Shown: piece after piece, positions 33,722 to 45,083 of the stretch | Numbering within the stretch: the stretch's first letter is position 1 | Layout of the letters: each line of letters opens with the position of its first letter | Assembly: GCF_905171765.1 (NCBI RefSeq) | Contig: NC_053389.1 | Span: 402,862,645-402,926,644, forward strand | Source: Bufo bufo | Lineage: Eukaryota > Chordata > Amphibia > Anura > Bufonidae | DNA: 64,000 bases | Reading direction: 5' to 3' | Notes under the pieces: generated by a model | Told to the model about the DNA's origin: nothing | The model's database searches: none | Seen by the model: the letters and a program-made list of their open reading frames with translations, nothing else | Made by a program: the position numbers and the translations under genes

Positions 33722-35930
33722 CATAAGTGTTAATAGAGGCACCCAACCATGGGGGCTGAATTGCTACAATATTATGTTGATCATACACAAAAATAAGTGC
33801 CAATAGGGTACACATAAATAAAATAAAATACAACCAAGTAATTATGTACTTCACGAGAGAAGAAAAGACACAAGTGATAAGCAGGTGAGTAGGGTGCTCA
33901 GTGCAGTGATAGATAGAAAAGAAAAGAGAAGTTTAGATTGTACATCATGGTGGGTATATATTGTCAGAACATCTCAAGGAGAGGGAATTATTATGCAGTA
34001 TTGGTGGAGCAATTATAGTCATACGACCAGCATATGACCCAAACAGGTCCATAATGTATCCAAACAGCACGATGCACAAAAAGAAAGAAACTCTGTGTGG
34101 AACCATGGCTCCACTGGTATGGTCCTCCGCTTCAGTAGGCGTCATCGGTGGTGCTAGAGATAAATAAAGAGAGCACAGTATGTTGAAAACTGGGGAAAAC
34201 CACAGACAAAAAATTTAAAACAAGGGACCTGGGATGAGCAGAGGAACCCCAAGAGAACTCAGAGACAGGGAATATTGGTAGAGGCATCCATCACGGGACG
34301 TATCCGTTATAGAAACGGGGCAAAGAAGAGGTCCTCATTTAACCCCCTAGGTGTCATACTGTCTAAATCATAAATCCAGCGTACTTCTTTTTGCGCCAAG
34401 ATCTTCCTCCAGTTACCACCGCGTGGTGTCATGTATACCCTATCGATCCCACAAATTCTGAATTGCGAGCTATCATAGTCGTGAAACAATTTAAAATGTT
34501 TGGGAATCGTTTTTAATAAGGTCACATAATTTTCATCTTTGGCAGCCTCAATGCCCAGGACATGTTCACGTGTCCTCCTCTTAAGCTCCCTAGATGTCAG
34601 CCCAACATAAATACGTTGGCATGGACACTTCCCCACATAAATCACACCTGGAGTATTGCAGGTGATAGCATGTGTGATAGTGTATTGTTTGCCGTTGGTG
34701 AATGGATTGCTAAAGGAAGTAGTCCTGTCGTATTAGGGCATGCCACACACCTCCCGCATGGGGTGCATCCCCATTTGGGACCTTTTGAGTCAGGGTTTAA
34801 TTTGATCTGATGGCCTGGATGGTAACTGTTTACCAACAGATCTTTTAGGTTTTTTGTGCGTGTGTACGTAATGGAGGGACAGGTATGTAGGATTTTTACC
34901 AAGACGGGATCTAGTTGTAAGATCTCCCAGTACTTGGCTAGTGTATCTCGAATGGATTTCCACTGCGGATTAAACGAGGTGATAAAACGTACCTTGTCCG
35001 CTTGACTGTGTCGTTTGCGATTATATGCCAGGAGAGGATCTCTCTGTGCTTGTTTCGCTTTCTGGTGACACTGTGTGATGTTCGCCGCTGAATATCCGCG
35101 ATCCGAAAATCTTTTTTGCAGGTCCTGGGACTGACTGTTGAATGCCTCTTCCGTCGAACAGATTCTCCTGGCCCTTAAGAACTGGCCATATGGGATACTG
35201 CGGATAAGGCTCTGCGGATGGCAAGACTGCGCATGTAGGACAGAGTTGGTGGACGTTGCCTTACGGAATAGGTCTGTGGATATCCTGCCGGACTTGTCTA
35301 CACGAATCTGTACATCGAGAAAATTGAGGTACGTCTTGCTGATCCTAGATGTTAATACAATATTACGATTGTTACAATTGAGCAACCCCACCAACTCGGT
35401 GAATCCAGATTGTGGGCCCTGCCACACGAGAAAGATATTGTCAATGTAGCGGGGCCAACATCTGGACTCCGCCAATGTCACCGTAGACCTCTGCAAGGAA
35501 AACCTCCCTCTCCCACAGCCCCAGGAACAGGCAAGCATAGGACGGCGCACAGGCTGCCCCCATGGCCGTTCCCTGGAGCTGCAGGTAGAAGGCGTCCCCA
35601 AAAAGAAAGAAATAATGCGTTAAAACAAACTCAAGAACCTCAACGACAAACTCACCCAGATCGTCCTCAATATTAGACATGGATAGAAAGAACCGGACCG
35701 CCTCCAAACCATCCCAGTGACGGATACTGGTATATAGCGATTCGACGTCACATGAGGCGATCCACATGTCTGATTCAAGGTGAAGGTCATTCAGACAACG
35801 TAAAAAGTCGGTCGTATCTTTGACGAATGATGGAAGTTGTTCTACAAGTGGCTGTAAAATAAAATCAATGTATTTGCAAGCTGGTTCACACAGGTTCCCC
35901 TTCCCTGAGCCCCTTTGTCACTCGGCTCCC
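33722..35930 (-). pseudogene. Penelope-like element 2: RT (palm to thumb) plus GIY-YIG endonuclease
   Basis: Read leftward. A short PSDKG remnant at 35930 is joined by an internal deletion to GNLCEPACKYIDFILQP. RT motif A is CDVESLYTSI (35740), motif B QGTAMGAACAPSYACLFLG (35580), and motif C RYIDNIFLVW (about 35445), where Asn replaces the second Asp of the usual YxDD. The thumb and linker follow (FLDVQIRVDKSG, KGPKWGCTPCGRC). A 1-bp insertion near 34720 shifts the frame; then the GIY-YIG domain is intact: GVIYVGKCPC, RIYVGLTSRELKRR, down to GLNEDLFFAPFL and stop at 34307. 33722-34306 is 3' non-coding or pseudo-LTR, in which I found no hammerhead. The right end abuts a hAT fragment at 35930. 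Confidence 0.88.
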
Positions 35931-37475
35931 AAGTGATCAGCTACATCATCATTATTGAGTACTATAAGCACATCACTGATGTCCTCCTTAATGGTCTCTG
36001 AGCCAGGAGCCTGACCACTCGCAACTCCAGCTCCCACACCACTCTCCTCATTACTACTTGCCCGCCTAACGGAGGATGTCTCCTCCAGATCTTTGCTGGG
36101 CTGTAGCTGCTGGCTGTCCTCTAGAAGCTCGTCCTTGCTGTATAGTGGATCTGAGCACACAGCATACAATACTTCTCTGGCTGAGGGAACAGAAAAGGAC
36201 AGAGGCAGGTTGAGGACAGGTGACGGCACAGGGCCTGCTCCTGGGCCATGCCAACTAAGGGTTGCGTCTGACGAATCCACTGACTCTTGGCTAGGGGTCA
36301 CTGATGTCACTTGTGACGAAGTCGAAGATTGAGTCAACCATTCAAGAACCGCTGGGTTGCTGGTCAAGACACGACCACTAGTTGACACTGTGAGCTCAGG
36401 CCTCTTGAAGTGACCCTTGCTGCCACGGCCCCTTACTCTACTGCCACCTCTGCCTGCGCCAGAAACATTTAGGCCTCATCAACTCCCCTGTGCAGGGCCT
36501 GGCACTTCTCTGTCTGACATAATGTTAGATCAAATAAATAAATAAAAAGGAAATAAAAACAACCCAAAAAAGTCTGTATTTTTCTCACTTCATTACACAA
36601 CGGTAAATACTTTTTTTGTGCCACTAATACACGCCACAAAAGGCTTTACAACAGATAACTGTACCACTGAGTGGCAAATATATTTTTTCTTTTTCCACTA
36701 ATACACGCCACAAAAGGCTTTACAACAGATAACTGCACTGCTGAGAGGCAAATATAATTTTTCTTTTTCCACTAATACACACCACAAAAGGCTTTACAAC
36801 AGATAACTGCACCGCTGAGCGGCAAATATATTTTACTTTTGCCACTATTATACGACAAAAAGGGCTGTAATGTTAGCACTTCATCACACAACGGCTAATA
36901 AGCCCTTTTTCCCACTAATACAAGCCAAAAAATGCTTTAGAACGTATAACTGCACTGCACAAGGGCAAATAAGACTTAGAAACATTTCCTTGTAATAAAC
37001 CCTGTTAATGCCTGTATCAATCAGCACTTGCACCCTAATAATAACGTTTTTCTGGAATTACAGAGCTATATAATGGCAATGTCAGGAACATTCCTATTAC
37101 ACCTTGCAGCACTATTACCCAGGCTGTAACCTCCACTACTGAACCCTGTTCAACATAAATGCTGTGGAATGATTCCTCCCTATCCTTTCCCTACACCTTG
37201 AATAATCTTTCTCTGCACTTGTAAATTGCTTTTTTAGCACAATTAAGTTTTTTCTAACACTGTTGCTAGTGGCTGCAGACGTCTCTCCCTGCACTAAGTA
37301 CACTTGTAAATGGCAGAATCTAAGATGGCTGACGCTAGTTATAGGGCTGTGACATCACAGGGCTGGCTGGCTGCTGATTTGCTGCATGCATGGCATTATG
37401 GGTGATCCCGCCTTCCCAGAGTTTCTTCATGTCCTCACATGTGCAGCAGCCATTTTAGGAAAAAATTTGATTTGT
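35931..37475 (-). pseudogene. hAT fragment, N-terminal coding and leader, minus orientation
   Basis: Coding starts at about 36520 (MSDREVPGPAQGS) and runs left: NPAVLEWLTQSSTSSQVTSV, LSWHGPGAGPVPSPVLNLPL, DELLEDSQQLQPSKDLEE, ending DDVADHLG at the junction with the PLE. 36520-37475 is the leader, with about three 77-bp units (CACTAATACACGCCACAAAA at 36622, 36699 and 36773) and a segment matching 24720-25030 of hAT 1. The last roughly 120 bp and the terminal repeat are missing; at 37475 another hAT begins in the opposite direction. Confidence 0.8.
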
Positions 37476-39499
37476 TACATTTATTTTATAGTATGTTAGA
37501 CAGACAAGTGACAGGCCCTTCAAAGGGAACGGGCAGTGGGCAAAATGTTTCTGGCATGGGCAGAAGTAGTAGCAGAAGTAGAGGTTGTGGCAGCAGGAGT
37601 CGCAGTGAGAGGCCTGAGCTCCCAGTGTCATCTTGCGGTTGAATCTTGACCAGCAACCCTGCGGTGCTTAAATGTTTGACTAGATCTTCGACTTCATCAC
37701 AAGTGACATCAGAAAACCCCAGTAAAGAGTCGGTGGGTTCCTCTGACACGGCACTTAGTTGGCATGGCCCGGGAGCAGGCCCTGTGCCCCACCTGTCCTG
37801 AACCTTCCTCTGTCATTTTCAGTTTTGTCAGCTTGAAAAGTATTATATGCTGTAGGCTTGGCTCCACTTTTCAGTGAAGACGAGCTTATAGAGGACAGTC
37901 AGCAGCTACTGCCCAGCCAAGATCTGGAGGAGAGATCTGCCACTTCCTTCGGTAGGCAGGCAAGTAGTGATGATGAGTGTCGCATGGGAGCTGGTGTTTT
38001 GCGAGCGGTCAAGCTACTGGCCCTGAGACTGTTGAGGGGGACATCAGTGATGATGATTTAGCTGATCGCACTTGGGAGCTGGTTGAAGAAGGGGCTTCAT
38101 CATCATCAGGAGAAGAGGGTGGCAGCTTGCGCGTGAGACAGCGGCTGAGCCAGCAGGGTGGTAGCGTGGCCATGATTCAGCAGGGTGGCAGCAGTGCGAG
38201 TTCGGGAGCCAAACATCTCCGAGGTAGAGCAAGCATTTCGCAGGATCCAACCTGCCCAGAATGTAGCAGTGCAGGGGTTTACAGAGGTAGCAGTCGCAGG
38301 CAGTCAGTGCGGAGTATTGAGAGTATAATGCCAAACTCGGCGGTCTGGCAGTTTTTTTATCAAGCCACTGGAGGAGGTGAACTTGGCCATTTGCCGAATC
38401 TGTGGGCAGATGGTGAAGGGTGGCCAAGATGCCAAGGTTGTCACCATGGCCCTGGGTCAACACATGCAGCGTCACCATAGAGTGGCCTGGGAGAACCGTG
38501 GCTCCGATGTAGTGGTGCAGCCTGCAGCAGCAACTGCTGCATCACTCAGTGTCTCGCACCCTTTTTACTGCAGTGAAGGGTCCACCATCTAAGCCGAAGG
38601 GAGCTATCTTTCCTTCCCATCATATACTGGTCCTGATGCTCCTGCACCTCCTGCAAAAAGACAGAGGTACGCATACACTCAACCAACTGCGCAGAAGCTG
38701 AACATGCTCCTGGCCAAGTTGCTGGTGCTGCAGTTCCTTTCCAAGTGGTGGACTCTGCACCTTTCAGAGAACTGATAGCTTGTGCCGAGCCAAGGTGGAG
38801 AGTCTCAAGCCATAATTTCTTTGTGAAAAAGGAAGTCCCAGCCCTGCACGTGTATATTGAACAGAATGTGGGGCACTCCTTGAGCCTGTTGGTGTCTGCT
38901 AAAGTTCACAGCAGCGCCGACGTGTGGAGCTTTAACTATAGTCATGGCACACGTGTTTAATCTGATTGTAAAGAGGTTCCTGAAGTCTTCACCCCATCTG
39001 CAAGACATCCTGAAAATGGCCAGGAAACTGTGCATGCACTTCAGCCACACTTACACTGCAAAGAATACCCTTCTTGAGCTGCAAAGGCAGAATGGAGTTC
39101 CCCAACATCGACTGGTATACAACATTTCCGCCCGTTGGAATTCCACACTCCATATGTTGGACCGACTATATGAACAGAGAAAGGCCATAAATGATTTCTT
39201 GATGATACAGGCGGACCGATGTAACTTCAATGTCAGCCAGGGGCAGCTCATGCGTGATACCTGCCGTTTGCTCGGGCCCTTTGAGGAGGCCACTTTATTT
39301 GTCAGTTGCCAGGACAACGGGATGAACAACGTAATTCCGCTGCTTCATGTCCTGGAACAGATCCTGCTAAATCTGACTGGCCAGGGGACAGGAGAAATGG
39401 CAACTACATCTCACAGCCACATGAGCCCTGTGGGGGCTGTACTGGAGGAGGAGGAGGAGGAGGAGGAGGAGAAAGAATGCATTCAAGCATAAGCAATGC

Positions 39500-40338
39500 T
39501 GTGGCAAAACCAACCTCGCCATTGGGTTTTGGAGAGGCCTGGCTGCTGGCCTCTTGCCCCAGGATTATGGGCCATATACTAACTTTTAAACCCCTGAACC
39601 TATTCAAGTGAATTTTGGATAGGTTTGTCCCCAAGTTATACGGTTTAAATTGATGTAAGTTATATGTATGGCCAATGTAAACAAAGTTGTAACAATTTAT
39701 AATAAGTGTAACTTGTCAGCTTGGGAGGAAAATGCTGGGTGTGTTTCTATTGTGCCATTGTCCCATTGTGTGTTTAAATGGTGATGTCTGTCCTGTTATA
39801 TCCGCATGTGTATTGGTGACTTCTCTTTGTCTTGAGAGATAATTGGATTACGCCTCGGGTGTCTCCAGGGCAGAGAGGAGGAAACCATGATGCATTGTGG
39901 GGATGTATTGTCTCTGTGTATCCTACAGTGCTGCATATCTGTCCTATGTCACAAGTCTTCATTCTGGTCCCCTAGGGGCGTGTACACCAGATGGGCTTGG
40001 TTGTTTTATAACTCCCTGTGGGCGGACCTGTATTTGCAACAACTGTAATAAAAAGCAGGCTGGGTGTGCCAGCACCTCAGACCACTGCTTGACCCTCAAC
40101 ACGGAGCCTTGTCTCGTTATTGGGGGGATCCGCTGTATGCTGTTAGAGACTGATTGCCAGGAGTGTAAGCTGATTCCTGTTCGTCTGCTAGCAGCTATTT
40201 GTGAGGTTCCAGTTTGGAATGCTATTTTGTATCCAGTTCGGGAGTTTGGTGTTCTGCAGTAGCTGTGCCGGTCTCTCAGAAAGCGGCTTATCGCCTGAAC
40301 GGATTTTAACCCCTTGTCTGCTGAAACGGGCCGTTACA
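39500..40338 (+). repeat. 5' LTR
   Basis: Begins TGTGGCAAAACCAACC and ends GGGCCGTTACA, with a poly(A) signal AATAAA at about 40047. Compared by eye with the 3' LTR, it shows about 24 substitutions and two small indels (roughly 3 per cent), concentrated in the last 150 bp. Confidence 0.92.
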
Positions 40339-40428
40339 TTGGTGGCAAGCAGCGGGATCATTCCCACAGCCAGAAGGACAGCTACAGAAGACACCATTTC
40401 TGTGGAATCTGCAATTTAAAGGCAACGC

Positions 40429-42135
40429 ATGTCCCAGTACAGCGACCCTAAAAGCACCAGGATGGAACCAGCAGTGTTATACAAGGAGGAGGACCTGGAT
40501 GGCCGGGATGCATTAAGGAAAGGCATCTGGTACCAGGCCCTGGATAGTGTACAATACCAGCGGGGTAAGAGTCTCCCCAGTGAAGAGCAGCGGTTGCAGA
40601 AGCAAGTGGCCCTGCGGATGCCCTTCCTGGGAGAGCAGCAGTCCCTGGAGGAATGGGTGAAGGATCTAGAGCACCGGGTATGGCAGGAGCTATGGCTGGA
40701 GGATGCCTACCAGGCGCTTTGGTGGTATATGGCACAATATATACCCTGGACAGCCGAACATGACAAGCCAGAGGGAGAGGCGTTTGATGGTCCTGGCTTG
40801 TTATGGGAGTCCTTTGCAGAGCCTGACTTCGGGAGCCCTGCACAGTCCAGACTTCAGGACATTTTCTATGAGAGGGAGGCTAGGCATGAGTGGGATGACC
40901 CCCATGAGGTAGAGCAAGACCTGGCTCACCTAGCAACCCTGGAGTGGGAACTGGAGCAGGACTACCGAGATCTCTTCCACTCCATTGAGAAGGCTCAGCA
41001 GGACGGTAAGGTGACAGACCCAGATCCAGACCCATTCAGCTGGGCAGATATTGTAGAGTGTTACTGGGAAGGACCCCAGGTGGCCGGTAGAGATGGGACC
41101 GAGGTCTCTCCACTGGTCCTGCAGGGAATTGGGAGCCCAGTCTCCATTCCCCAGCGGCAGTGTGAAGTGCAGGCAGAGGAGAGCAGCATCCTCCCTCCCC
41201 AGCAGCAGGCTGAGTTACAGGGGGCAGAGGTAGTTGTTCCTGCCCCCCAGCAGCAGGGTGATATGCCGGGAAGGCAGTGTGAAATGCAGGGAGAGGAGAG
41301 CAGCGTCCTCCCTCCCCAGCGGCAGGCTGAGTTACAGGGGGCATAGGTAGTTGTTCCTGTCCCCCAGCAGCAGCATGATTTTTTGGGAATTGGGAGCCCA
41401 GTCTCCAATCCCCAGCGGCCGAGTGATGTGCCGGGAATTGGGATCCCAGTCTCCATTCCCCAGCGGCAGGCGGAGTTACAGGGGGCAGAGACAGTCGGTC
41501 CTGTCCCCCAGCGGCAGAGTGTCCAGCAGGGAATAGAGAGCCCAGTCTCCTTTCCCCAGCAGCAGGACACTGTATTGAGAGCGGAGACGGTCGGTCGCCC
41601 TCCCCAGCGGCTGGAAGTATGTATGGGAGAGGAGCTCGTTACCCCCTCTCCCCAGCGGCAGCTTAATGCACCAGGGGGAGACAGTAAGCCCCACAACCGT
41701 GCAGATGGGACTGTGGTCTCTGCACTTACAGCACAGGGGGTAGAGACAGTCGGTCTCCCCCTCCAACAATCAGGTACCAACCAGGCTTCTTCCATGGTAA
41801 CGCTGGCACCAGGGCACAGTACCGCTGATACCTGCCCACAAAGCAACCTCCACTTCAAGCCAGGGAGCAACACAGAGACCGGGAGTACCAGCTACCAACA
41901 TAACCTTGGTGGACTCACGGGACAGAGACAGGCTACCAAATGCAACAGGTCCAGTATTGGGTTGTGGGTGGGCTGCCAGACTAACTCAGGTACCGACCGG
42001 CGTGAGGTCAGGTATCTGGTTAGTCTTCCCTGGGTGGGAGAGATGTGTGGTGAAACCAACCTCGCCATTGGGTTTTGGAGAGGCCTGGCTGCTGGCCTCT
42101 TGCCCCAGGATTATGGGCCATATACTAACTTTTAA
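40429..42135 (+). CDS. Gag-like protein with PQRQ repeats, one in-frame TAG
   Basis: A single frame of 568 codons from ATG 40429 (MSQYSDPKSTRMEPAVLYKE), with one TAG at 41344. The first roughly 200 residues are Trp- and acid-rich and look helical (WVKDLEHRVWQELWLEDAYQ). From about residue 230 a repeat region begins, with units of the form SPVSIPQRQ / AELQGAE / PAPQQQ. At the stop, the repeat reads GCA TAG GTA where a sister unit reads GCA GAG GTA, so the TAG is a point change or a read-through site. No zinc knuckle is seen. The tail runs into the 3' LTR. Position and lack of enzymatic motifs suggest a structural Gag-type protein; I cannot assign a family. Confidence 0.65.
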
Positions 42136-42887
42136 ACCCCTGAACCTATTCAAGTGAATTTTGGATAGGTTTGTCCCCAAGTTATACGGTTTAAATTGAT
42201 GTAAGTTATATGAATGGCCAATGAAAACTCACAAAGTTGTAACAATTTATAATAAGTGTAACTTGTCAACTTGGGAGGAAAATGCTGGGTGTGTTTCTAT
42301 TGTGCCATTGTCCCATTGTGTGTTTAAATGGTGATGTCAGTCCTGTTATATCCGCATGTGTATTGGTGACTTCTCTTTGTCTTGAGAGATAATTGGATTA
42401 CGCCTCGGGTGTCTCCAGGGCAGAGAGGAGGAAACCATGATTCATTGTGGGGATGTATTGTCTCTGTGTATCCTACAGTGCTGCATATCTGTCCTATGTC
42501 ACAAATCTTCATTCTGGTCCCCTAGGGGCGTGTACACCAGATGGGCTTGGTTGTTTTATACCTCCCTGTGGGCGGACCTGTATTTGCAACAACTGTAATA
42601 AAAAGCAGGCTGGGTGTGCCAGCACCTCAGACCACTGCTTGACCCTCAACACGGAGCCTTGTCTCGTTATTGGGGGGATCCGCTGTATGCTGTTAGAGAC
42701 TGATTGCCAGGAGTGTAAGCTGGTTCCTGTTCGTCTGCTAGCAGCTATTCGTGAGGTTCCAGTTTGGAGTGCTACTTTCTATCGAGATCGGGAGTTGGTG
42801 TCCTGCAGTAGCTGTGCCTGTCTCTCAGAAAGGGGCATATCGCCTAAACGGATTTTAACCCCTTGTCTGCAGAAATGGTCCGTTACA
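42046..42887 (+). repeat. 3' LTR
   Basis: Begins TGTGGTGAAACCAACC, directly after a purine-rich tract (TGGGTGGGAGAGA, a plausible polypurine tract), and ends GGTCCGTTACA. The length is close to the 5' LTR (842 versus 839 bp), with a 4-bp indel near 42227. Confidence 0.92.
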
Positions 42888-43984
42888 AATGCATAGATAA
42901 ATTGATGTTTTTTCTACACAGGCGACAGGAGAGAAGGAGCAGGAGGAGCAGGAGGAGCTACAGGGCGATGAGAAAGACGAGGCAGATGACCCAGAGACAC
43001 ACCGTGGCAGTATGTAGTGAAGATGGAGGCAGGGAGTCACTCCGAGTCACTTTCACAAAAGGCACGATGCTTGTTTAGTTACTTGCGTAGTGACAGCCGA
43101 ATTGTCACCATTCGGCACAGGGATGAATACTGGGTCTCCACTATGTTAGACCCCTGCTACTGGACCAAAATGGGGGCCTTTTTTCCACCCGCTGAGAGGG
43201 AGGACAAACTGAACTACTATCGAGACATCATATGTAGTCAGTTGGCCGCCGCCTATGTGCGCCATCACTCATTCTCATGAAGGTCTGACCAGGGGTGCCC
43301 TCTGCGCTCACATTCCACTGCCATGGCTGCCGGGATGGGGTGGTGGGGCAGGAGCAGTACCAGCTCCATCAGCAGCAACTGAAGTCTAGAGTCTGATGAG
43401 CAGTATTCTTCACCTGCCTACTGAAGAAACTACTCACCAGCAGCAGACATGGAGCAAAACTGAACCATCAGGTGGTGGCATACTTGGACTGCACCCTGCC
43501 AACCCACATGGAAGATCCCCTGGACTACTGGGCAGCCAAACTTGATTTGTGGCCGCAACTGGCCGAGTTTGCCATGGACAAGCTTTCCTGCCCGACCAGT
43601 AGTGTGGCATCAAAGCGAGTGTTTAGTGCGGACGGGGCAAAAGTTACCCAAAGGAGAACTCGCCTTTCCACCCAAAATGTGGAGAAACTGACCTTTGTGA
43701 AGATGAATCAGGCATGGATCCGCACAGATTTCTACACACCAGTGCCTGATGCATCAGACTAAATCATCCATGGTGCCACACCCAAACTTTGTCAAAAGAG
43801 AACTATTTCTTCTGGCTACCTGCTTCTGCTACTATTCTGCTGCTGCCACCCGTCTGATGCCACACACCTGCTGCCAGGTGATCCTACCGCCACCCAACAT
43901 CTTGAGCTGGTACTGGCTAGGCTTTTGACCCCACACCTCCCCACTATGTCCCTGGGCCAATCTGTGGTCTCCTTATGCTGCTGC

Positions 43985-44570
43985 CACCTCACCACTCTGT
44001 GACTGGTCCACTGTGTTGACAACTCATGCGATTCTTTATGCGATTCTTACCCTCACCACTCTGTGACTGGGCCTGTGTTGAGGACACATACGATCCCTCA
44101 TGCGATTCCCACCCTCACCACTCTGTGACTAGGCCACTGTGTTGATGACACATGTGATTCCTCATGCGATTTCTAATGCGATTCCCACTCTCACAACTCT
44201 GTGACTGGAACACTGTGTTGACGAGTCATGCGATTCCCAATGTGATTCCCACCTTCACCACTCTGTGACTGGGCTACTGTGTTGACGACTAATGCAATTC
44301 CTCATGCGATTCCCCATACGATTCCCACCCTCACCACTCTATGACTGGGCCACTGTGTTGACGACTAATGCAATTCCTCATGCAATTTCTCATGCGATTC
44401 CCACCCTCACCACTCTGTGACTGGACCACTGTGTTGACAACTCATGCGATTCCCAATGCGATTCCCACCCTCACCACTATGTGACTCTGTTGATGCCTCA
44501 TGCGATACCTCATGTGATTCCCAACCTCACCACTCTGACTGGGCCACTGTGTTGATACCCCATGCTGTTG
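43985..44570. repeat. Minisatellite, 60-80-bp units
   Basis: CACCACTCTGTGACTGG alternates with CATGCGATTCC(C/T) blocks from about 43990 to 44560, in roughly eight irregular units. It occupies the 3' flank of hAT 3, the same place as the arrays in hAT 1 and hAT 2, but its sequence is unrelated to theirs. Confidence 0.85.
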
Positions 44571-45083
44571 TCACCTAACCACTTGGTCATGGGGGCACTA
44601 CTTGTTTCAGCATGTAACAGAATAGGTTCTGTAGAAATCTATGTGGAATCAGCTAACAATGGTGTAAAAGGAGTGGCTTCTTTTTGATGCTAACATTGAC
44701 CTTTAAGGCTGAGTTCACACTTGAGTTATTTGGTCAGTGTTGGCGCTGTAACTGCATGTTTCTGCAGTGCACAGTGTTCTACACTACTATGCAGGCTCTC
44801 AGCAGCCAGGAAATAGCTATTTTTACACTCAATTCACCACAAATAAATTTGGATCTAATCCTTTTGGGAAATTCGGCGAACTGACTGAATCAATTTTTTT
44901 AGAAATTCACTCATCTCTAGTGAGCAGGTAAACACTGGAGTGGCGTCAGCGCTCATAGGAGCACTGTGTATCTTCAAACAGCTGATTGGAAGGGGTGTTG
45001 GGAGTTGGAACCCTGCCAATCATATATTGATGACCTTTCTTGAGGACAGGTTATCAATATAGGAAACTGGACAAGCTCTTTAA

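Larger units (their letters stand above)
39500..42887 (+). mobile_element. Short LTR retrotransposon without pol (non-autonomous)
   Basis: Two LTRs (39500-40338 and 42046-42887) flank a 1707-bp interior, and AATGC is duplicated at 39495-39499 and 42888-42892. The interior begins with a primer-binding-site candidate (TGGTGGCAAGCAGCGGG from 40340) and carries one Gag-like frame. I see no protease, RT, RNase H or integrase, so it would need enzymes from a partner. The insertion is inside a hAT coding region. Confidence 0.93.
37493..43762 (+). pseudogene. hAT transposase 3, BED finger present, multiply broken and split
   Basis: Start MLDRQVTGPSKGTGSGQN, then NPAVLKCLTRSSTSSQVTSE after a stop, FSEDELIEDSQQLLPSQDLE, and a BED finger at 38340-38480 (SAVWQFFYQ, LAICRICGQM, LGQHMQRHH) crossing a frameshift. 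After SAPFRELIACAEPRWRVSSH comes a deletion, then AHVFNLIVKRFLK (38950), SARWNSTLHMLDRLYEQ and VIPLLHVLEQILLNL, ending in an acidic run cut by the LTR element at 39499. It resumes at 42893: a T-rich CTACACAG tract, an acidic stretch, LRSDSRIVTIRHRDEYW with STMLDP (43080-43150), and the dimerisation block MDKLSCPTSSVASKRVFSAD. The last frame ends with TAA at 43762. Confidence 0.85.
37476..44919 (+). mobile_element. hAT element 3, left end missing, hosts an LTR retrotransposon
   Basis: Coding begins at once (ATG near 37493), without a leader or left terminal repeat. The right terminus ATTCACTCATCTCTA ends at 44919. The interior is a broken transposase split by a 3.4-kb LTR element (39500-42887) and a 3' minisatellite. 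It is the same subfamily as hAT 1. Confidence 0.8.

Noticed and set aside
33722..34306. Search for a hammerhead in the PLE 2 3' region
   Set aside because: The sequence near 34120-34150 (CTGAAGCGGAGGACC) lacks GAAA and pairing stems.
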